Source: Nitrososphaerota archaeon (GTDB lineage Archaea; Thermoproteota; Nitrososphaeria; Nitrososphaerales; Gagatemarchaeaceae). Taken from it: a stretch of DNA of 8,567 nt. Shown in pieces: positions 5,934 through 8,567 of this stretch (its first letter is position 1; each line of letters begins with the position of its first letter). A program made the translations under genes and the position numbers. The notes beneath the pieces are model-generated. The model did no database searches. It was not told the origin of the DNA and saw only the letters and a list, made by a program, of their open reading frames with translations. The stretch lies in assembly GCA_003135575.1 (NCBI GenBank), contig PLCG01000068.1, forward strand, positions 36,163 through 44,729. The letters run 5' to 3'.

Positions 5934-5940
5934 GATTTAT
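5934..5940 (-). promoter_or_regulatory. TATA-like box of the tail-anchored gene
   Basis: ATAAATC on the minus strand is centred about 25 bases before GTG 5912, with no Shine-Dalgarno site between. It is one of the better TATA matches in the window. Confidence 0.5.
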
Positions 5941-5989
5941 CCCTGATGCTCTCCTTGAAGGTCGAAACGTTGAAGTCGTTCGCTTAGAT

Positions 5990-6667
5990 GTGCAAGAGCG
6001 GTTGAGCGTCTCCCGCCAGAGCCTCGAAGTCTGGCTCGCAAGGGCAGGCATCGTGTTCGTGGTCATTGTGGCTGGTTGTTTCAGCTATCTCGTCGTAGGG
6101 GCTTTCACCGGTCCCGGAAGTCAGTTTGTCGCAAACTCGCAATATCCTCTCAGCATCTCCCTTCCAATCTACACGAACCTGAATGCTTCCGCGACGAGAA
6201 ACGGCAGCGTAGCCGGCATCCTGAAAATTACAGGTGAGACGCCAGTTGACCATGAGATTGTCGCCTACCAACCTATCAACATCTCCATTCACGGGACCTA
6301 TACCCTCAACGGGCAACCACTCACGGCCGATTCGGTCTCGTTTCTCATCGCTGGAGCTTTGGCTGGCCAGCCAAGCGGCTCAGCGACCGAACCTGTGACG
6401 CTTAGCTACACCTTGGGCATGGATGGCAAGTTCATCGTTGGTCCCGCTGCTGGATTCTATTCCACAGCGGGAACGTTTCCCATCTACGTTGTCGATGCGA
6501 TACATGGGATTGTGGGGACCGCCCAGGTCCCGGTCGAGCCCCCGTACTTGGCTCAGGAAAGTACAATCAATCATGTCGAACTCATCCTCAGCGAGGCGGT
6601 CTTCTTCTTCGGAATCGTGGAGAGTGTTGTTGCAATCAAGGAGCTTGCTCCTTACGCGTTCCCGTAG
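5990..6667 (+). CDS. Exported protein with TM segments at both ends
   Basis: 225 residues from GTG 5990, the only ATG/GTG/TTG codon between the upstream TGA (5933-5935) and the coding body. A cytoplasmic basic N-terminus is followed by a TM helix at about 18-39 (LARAGIVFVVIVAGCFSYLVV). A long extracytoplasmic region, about 40-195, alternates hydrophobic and polar residues and is rich in Gly, Thr, Ser and Asn, typical of beta-sandwich surface domains (YPLSISLPIYTNLN, INISIHGTYTLNGQP, GTFPIYVVDAIHG). NLN, NGS and NIS could be glycosylation sequons. A second hydrophobic helix at about 197-216 (VELILSEAVFFFGIVESVV) precedes a short tail. A surface role is likely; no family was recognised. The upstream 77 bases are shared with the divergent tail-anchored gene, and no clear TATA box is seen on this side. 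Confidence 0.78.
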   Translation: MQERLSVSRQSLEVWLARAGIVFVVIVAGCFSYLVVGAFTGPGSQFVANSQYPLSISLPIYTNLNASATRNGSVAGILKITGETPVDHEIVAYQPINISIHGTYTLNGQPLTADSVSFLIAGALAGQPSGSATEPVTLSYTLGMDGKFIVGPAAGFYSTAGTFPIYVVDAIHGIVGTAQVPVEPPYLAQESTINHVELILSEAVFFFGIVESVVAIKELAPYAFP

Positions 6668-6686
6668 TCAGAAATAGCTTCAACGC

Positions 6687-6899
6687 TTAGGGTGGAATAT
6701 TCGCCCAAAAATCGTCAGCGCCCAGTTCCTTGCTGTAATGGTCTCTGAAATCGGTAGCTACCATGAGGCTCAAGACGAGGCTCCATAATGCTATGTCGAA
6801 TGGTCTGAGCTCAGTAGCGAATACTCCTGCGGGGATGGCGACAAGGTAGGCCACCTCTCCGACCAGAAGGACGGCTAAGAGAAACCAAGCGGACGCCAA
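6687..6899 (-). CDS. Two-TM protein, or 3' half of a split four-TM gene
   Basis: From TTG 6899 the product is 70 residues with two hydrophobic helices, about 2-22 (ASAWFLLAVLLVGEVAYLVAI) and 34-49 (FDIALWSLVLSLMVAT), and a polar tail (FRDHYSKELGADDFWANIPP). The frame is open further upstream to 7043, but that part overlaps the other gene in a different frame and reads as low-complexity Ser/Arg/Phe sequence. The gene at 6928-7182 ends 28 bases before this TTG, in the frame that a +1 shift would join to this one. Either it is a separate, translationally coupled gene with a TTG start, or the two are halves of one gene interrupted by a frameshift or joined by +1 recoding at CCC-TAG. A joined product would be 164 residues. 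Confidence 0.55.
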   Translation of the reverse strand: MASAWFLLAVLLVGEVAYLVAIPAGVFATELRPFDIALWSLVLSLMVATDFRDHYSKELGADDFWANIPP

Positions 6900-6927
6900 T
6901 GCAAGTCTAGTCCAAGGAGGAGAACGA

Positions 6928-7182
6928 CTAGGGCCTCGGAAGGAGGTAAATCTTCTGAAGGAGGTGAATGATAGCGAGAACTGTCTTGTTGCTACTAAGC
7001 CTGTTCTTTCGGAGCCCGAGCATCCATCGCAGAGGGTAGTCACCTAGCAGAAACGCCCCAATGATTGCCATGTCAAACTTCCACGTCGTCTGATTCAAGT
7101 AGATGCCAATATAGCTGAAGAGTCCGCCAAGAGACAGAGTCGCGAAGAGGAAAACGAGTGCTTCCTTCCTGCGATACTTCAC
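6928..7182 (-). CDS. Two-TM protein, or 5' half of a split four-TM gene
   Basis: 84 residues from GTG 7182, supported by an excellent TATA-like GATTAAAAG at 7206-7214, centred about 27 bases upstream. The basic N-terminus MKYRRKE is followed by helix about 8-29 (ALVFLFATLSLGGLFSYIGIYL) and a second at 36-55 (FDMAIIGAFLLGDYPLRWML), then a basic segment and a hydrophobic end (TVLAIIHLLQKIYLLPRP). The stop is TAG directly after CCC. The 3' end contains a near-perfect 13-base repeat with an 18-base period. The abrupt end, and the following reading frame with two more TM helices, suggest this may be the first half of a four-TM protein. The family is not recognised. Confidence 0.65.
   Translation of the reverse strand: MKYRRKEALVFLFATLSLGGLFSYIGIYLNQTTWKFDMAIIGAFLLGDYPLRWMLGLRKNRLSSNKTVLAIIHLLQKIYLLPRP
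6939..6969. repeat. Tandem 18-base duplication with GAAGGAGGTRAAT
   Basis: GAAGGAGGTAAAT (6939-6951) and GAAGGAGGTGAAT (6957-6969) differ at one base and are offset by 18 bases, six codons of the minus-strand gene, where they encode the repeated pattern H/Y-L-L. Another AAGGAGG lies at 6914-6920. The repeat is 9 bases from the stop codon at the frame break. Confidence 0.6.
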
Positions 7183-7205
7183 ATTCTATGAAATGCGTCG
7201 TTTCG

Positions 7206-7214
7206 CTTTTAATC
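7206..7214 (-). promoter_or_regulatory. TATA-like box of the 6928-7182 gene
   Basis: GATTAAAAG on the minus strand is centred about 27 bases upstream of GTG 7182. It selects GTG 7182 as a leaderless start over an out-of-frame ATG at 7184. Confidence 0.5.
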
Positions 7215-7280
7215 ATGTCGAAGCCGCAGAACGCCCACACCGCAATACCTATCTTCAAGACCCGTGAAATTGGGCCTTAG

Positions 7281-7835
7281 ATGAGCGACGCCCTCAACAA
7301 GAGGATTGACGACGCTAGAGCGAAAGTCGCCAAGATTCAATCCGAGAGAGACGTCGTTGTTGAGTGGACCACCAAGATTTCCCTGCCGCTTCACCATCCG
7401 CCTCCCGCAAACATGCCCGCCGAAGTAGACCAGTATGAGAAGTTCCACTATCTCTCAGGACAGCTGAACCTCGCACAACAAGACATGAGCTCCCTTCTCC
7501 TTGAGCGGCAAAATCAGGTGTCTTCAGAAACCAAGCAGCGCATACAGGAACTACGTGAGGAGACCTCAAAGCTGGTGAAGGCGACCGAGAGCCAAGCAGA
7601 GGCCACTAGGCAGCTAGACGAAACTGTCATCCGACTTGAGAAATCCTCAGGCAGACTAGAATACCTCACAAGCCTTCTGGTCGCAGTTGCCGTGTTGTCT
7701 ATCGTCAGCCCACTAATCCCAAGCACAGATTTCCAAACTCGTGTTATTCTCACCGTGATATTGCTCGGTGTTCTCTTGGCCGCGTTCTATCTCATCAGCG
7801 AGAATCGGAAACCTAAGCCAGTCAGCGCCAAGTGA
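7281..7835 (+). CDS. Coiled-coil protein with C-terminal two-TM hairpin
   Basis: 184 residues from ATG 7281. The N-terminal half is soluble: a charged helix (about 1-25), a Pro-rich turn (LPLHHPPPANMPAEVDQYEK, 36-54) and a second helix with SGQLNLAQQDMSSLLLERQ. Residues about 80-125 form a long coiled coil (TKQRIQELREETSKLVKATE, then QLDETVIRLEKSSGRLEYL). Two hydrophobic helices follow, about 127-146 and 153-173, joined by IPSTDFQTR, and a short basic tail (ENRKPKPVSAK). The topology puts the coiled coil and tail on the same side, most likely the cytoplasm. No enzyme motif is visible, so a scaffold or membrane-tethering role is the simplest inference. It is divergent from the two-TM gene at 7182; only a weak TATA-like TACCTATCTT (7246-7255) precedes it. 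Confidence 0.8.
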   Translation: MSDALNKRIDDARAKVAKIQSERDVVVEWTTKISLPLHHPPPANMPAEVDQYEKFHYLSGQLNLAQQDMSSLLLERQNQVSSETKQRIQELREETSKLVKATESQAEATRQLDETVIRLEKSSGRLEYLTSLLVAVAVLSIVSPLIPSTDFQTRVILTVILLGVLLAAFYLISENRKPKPVSAK

Positions 7836-7979
7836 ACATCCGGCGCTTGCTCCGCCCAATCTATCGGAAGAGCCAGGGAGTCAGGCAGTTACTACACGAA
7901 ACTACAGGAAGACAGCACACCGGTGCTAACTAGCCGTGTATCTAAGGCGGACCTCGCGCGGAAAATGGCCTGGAGGATT

Positions 7980-8008
7980 GGCGCTTCAACCAATGCTTCG
8001 AAAGCGCC
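7980..8008 (-). terminator. GC-rich hairpin after the AbrB-like gene
   Basis: GGCGCTT (7980-7986) and AAGCGCC (8002-8008) form a perfect seven-base stem with a 15-base loop, starting four bases past the stop of the 8012-8197 gene. It could mark the transcript's 3' end or protect it. Archaeal termination usually relies on T-runs and none follows closely, so the role is tentative. The rest of 7836-7979 shows no gene or RNA that I can recognise. Confidence 0.35.
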
Positions 8009-8011
8009 GCA

Positions 8012-8197
8012 TTACTTCTCTACTAAGATTCTTAACTTGCTCTTGTCTATTCGTATCGTTACAACATCGTCGGGTGTGAATGGGAAAGTTCCGTCTCTCG
8101 CAACCTCGACCGGGACATAAATGAAGAACTTGTCATACTCCTTATTCGAAGTCTTCGTCTTCCGATTAACAAATTTCCCCTTTCCCTGAATAGCCAC
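8012..8197 (-). CDS. Small AbrB/SpoVT-like protein
   Basis: 61 residues from GTG 8197; a TAA in frame six bases upstream leaves no other start. The basic, flexible N-terminus (MAIQGKGKFVNRKTKTSNKE) precedes a segment with the swapped-hairpin pattern of AbrB-type proteins: FFIYVPVEVARDGTFPFTPD (24-43) followed by DVVTIRIDKSKLRILVEK. It matches 'vyIPkeva...pf..GD.V.I.i....l.i', although the usual Gly-Asp turn is replaced by P-D-D. AbrB-type domains act as DNA-binding regulators or antitoxins; no toxin partner is visible beside it. A weak TATA-like TTAAGCG lies near 8231-8237. The dyad at 8262-8279 is a possible target on the far side of that promoter. Fold confidence is moderate. Confidence 0.7.
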   Translation of the reverse strand: MAIQGKGKFVNRKTKTSNKEYDKFFIYVPVEVARDGTFPFTPDDVVTIRIDKSKLRILVEK

Positions 8198-8261
8198 CTT
8201 GGGTTACCGGTTGGTAGCACACGGGGATTCCGCTTAACATCGTTATTGGGTCACTCTGTAG

Positions 8262-8279
8262 GTATACCCACTGGTATAC
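8262..8279. promoter_or_regulatory. Perfect dyad GTATACC-CACT-GGTATAC, operator candidate
   Basis: Seven-base perfect inverted arms separated by four bases; each arm also contains the self-complementary GTATAC. It lies 51-68 bases upstream of ATG 8330 and about 65 bases upstream of GTG 8197, between divergent genes. The right-hand GTATAC could itself be the TATA element of the secreted-protein gene, so a bound dimer would block its promoter. Confidence 0.5.
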
Positions 8280-8329
8280 TCAAGATTGATTAGGGCGAAA
8301 GGCGAGAAGGCGGTCCAGTAGGTCGTAAG

Positions 8330-8567
8330 ATGAAGAAGATGATGACTGCCGGGGTTGTCCTCATCACAGTAGTCGCACTAGCAAGTGCGATTGGAATGGC
8401 TGAATTGACCCCAAGCATCAGAGCTCCCGTAGCGCTATCATCATCGAGCACGTCGGCCGTCGCAATCAGCCAATCATCGTTCTCATCTTCTCATGCGACT
8501 TCGACGAGCAATAGCACGAAGACGCTCCTTCGCATGGGTCAGCCGGCGTCCGCATGCTTCCCGGCCG
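8330..8567 (+). CDS. Secreted Ser/Thr-rich protein, 5' part only
   Basis: ATG 8330 opens a frame of 79 codons that continues past the right edge. The start MKKMMTAGVVLITVVALASA is a typical signal peptide: a Lys-rich N region, a hydrophobic core at about 6-20, and a possible cleavage area at ASAIGMAE. The next stretch, about 36-65, is almost entirely Ser, Thr and Ala (SSSSTSAVAISQSSFSSSHA), the kind of glycosylatable linker found at the base of archaeal surface proteins and extracellular enzymes. The visible portion ends at QPASACFPA before any domain can be recognised. The gene is divergent from the AbrB-like gene and has a strong dyad in its upstream region, suggesting regulated expression. 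Alternative starts at the other early Met codons would shorten only the N region. Confidence 0.75.
   Translation, partial: MKKMMTAGVVLITVVALASAIGMAELTPSIRAPVALSSSSTSAVAISQSSFSSSHATSTSNSTKTLLRMGQPASACFPA

Noticed and set aside
6968..7039. Plus-strand ATG preceded by a strong GGAGGTGA Shine-Dalgarno-like sequence
   Set aside because: The frame has only 23 codons, is antisense to the two-TM gene, and the purine-rich sequence is explained by the tandem duplication.
7836..8011. Searched for a tRNA or attachment site
   Set aside because: No cloverleaf or T-loop consensus was found; the only structure is the hairpin at 7980-8008.

Overview
The window looks like a piece of an archaeal chromosome of moderate GC. 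No organism-specific marker gene is present, so placement is only inference, and I cannot separate a Nitrososphaeria/TACK lineage from a Thermoplasmatota-like one. The main evidence for archaea is promoter architecture. Several genes have an A/T-rich TATA-like box centred about 25-29 bases upstream of the first codon, with no leader or Shine-Dalgarno site between, and many starts are GTG or TTG. Small zinc-ribbon and AbrB-like proteins and secreted proteins with a simple N-terminal hydrophobic segment fit the same picture. There is no rRNA, tRNA, CRISPR array, transposase or integrase.

Left part (1-3552): a cytoplasmic nucleic-acid or conflict-type neighbourhood. A HEPN-like helical protein runs off the left edge on the minus strand. 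Divergent from it is a two-gene unit, an unknown 106-residue protein followed by a zinc-ribbon protein. Next comes a minus-strand zinc-ribbon protein, then a 455-residue GHKL (Hsp90/MORC-like) ATPase with all its ATP-binding motifs, then a small basic HTH-like protein. The divergent region between the zinc-ribbon gene and the ATPase contains a perfect dyad. HEPN domains and GHKL ATPases are both common in prokaryotic defence loci, so this is the best candidate for an undescribed system, but the functional link is inferred from proximity only.

Middle and right part (3553-7835): a cluster of membrane and exported orphans. It includes a secreted PsbP/DcrB-like protein, a two-TM small protein, a six-TM protein, a possible 44-residue protein, a tail-anchored helical protein, an exported protein anchored at both ends, a four-TM region split between two frames, and a coiled-coil protein with a C-terminal TM pair. 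Several lie in divergent pairs with dyads or TATA boxes between them. A shared role at the cell envelope is plausible but unproven.

Right edge (7836-8567): a short region with a GC-rich hairpin, a 61-residue AbrB-like protein on the minus strand, a perfect operator-like dyad, and the start of a secreted Ser/Thr-rich protein that continues beyond the window.
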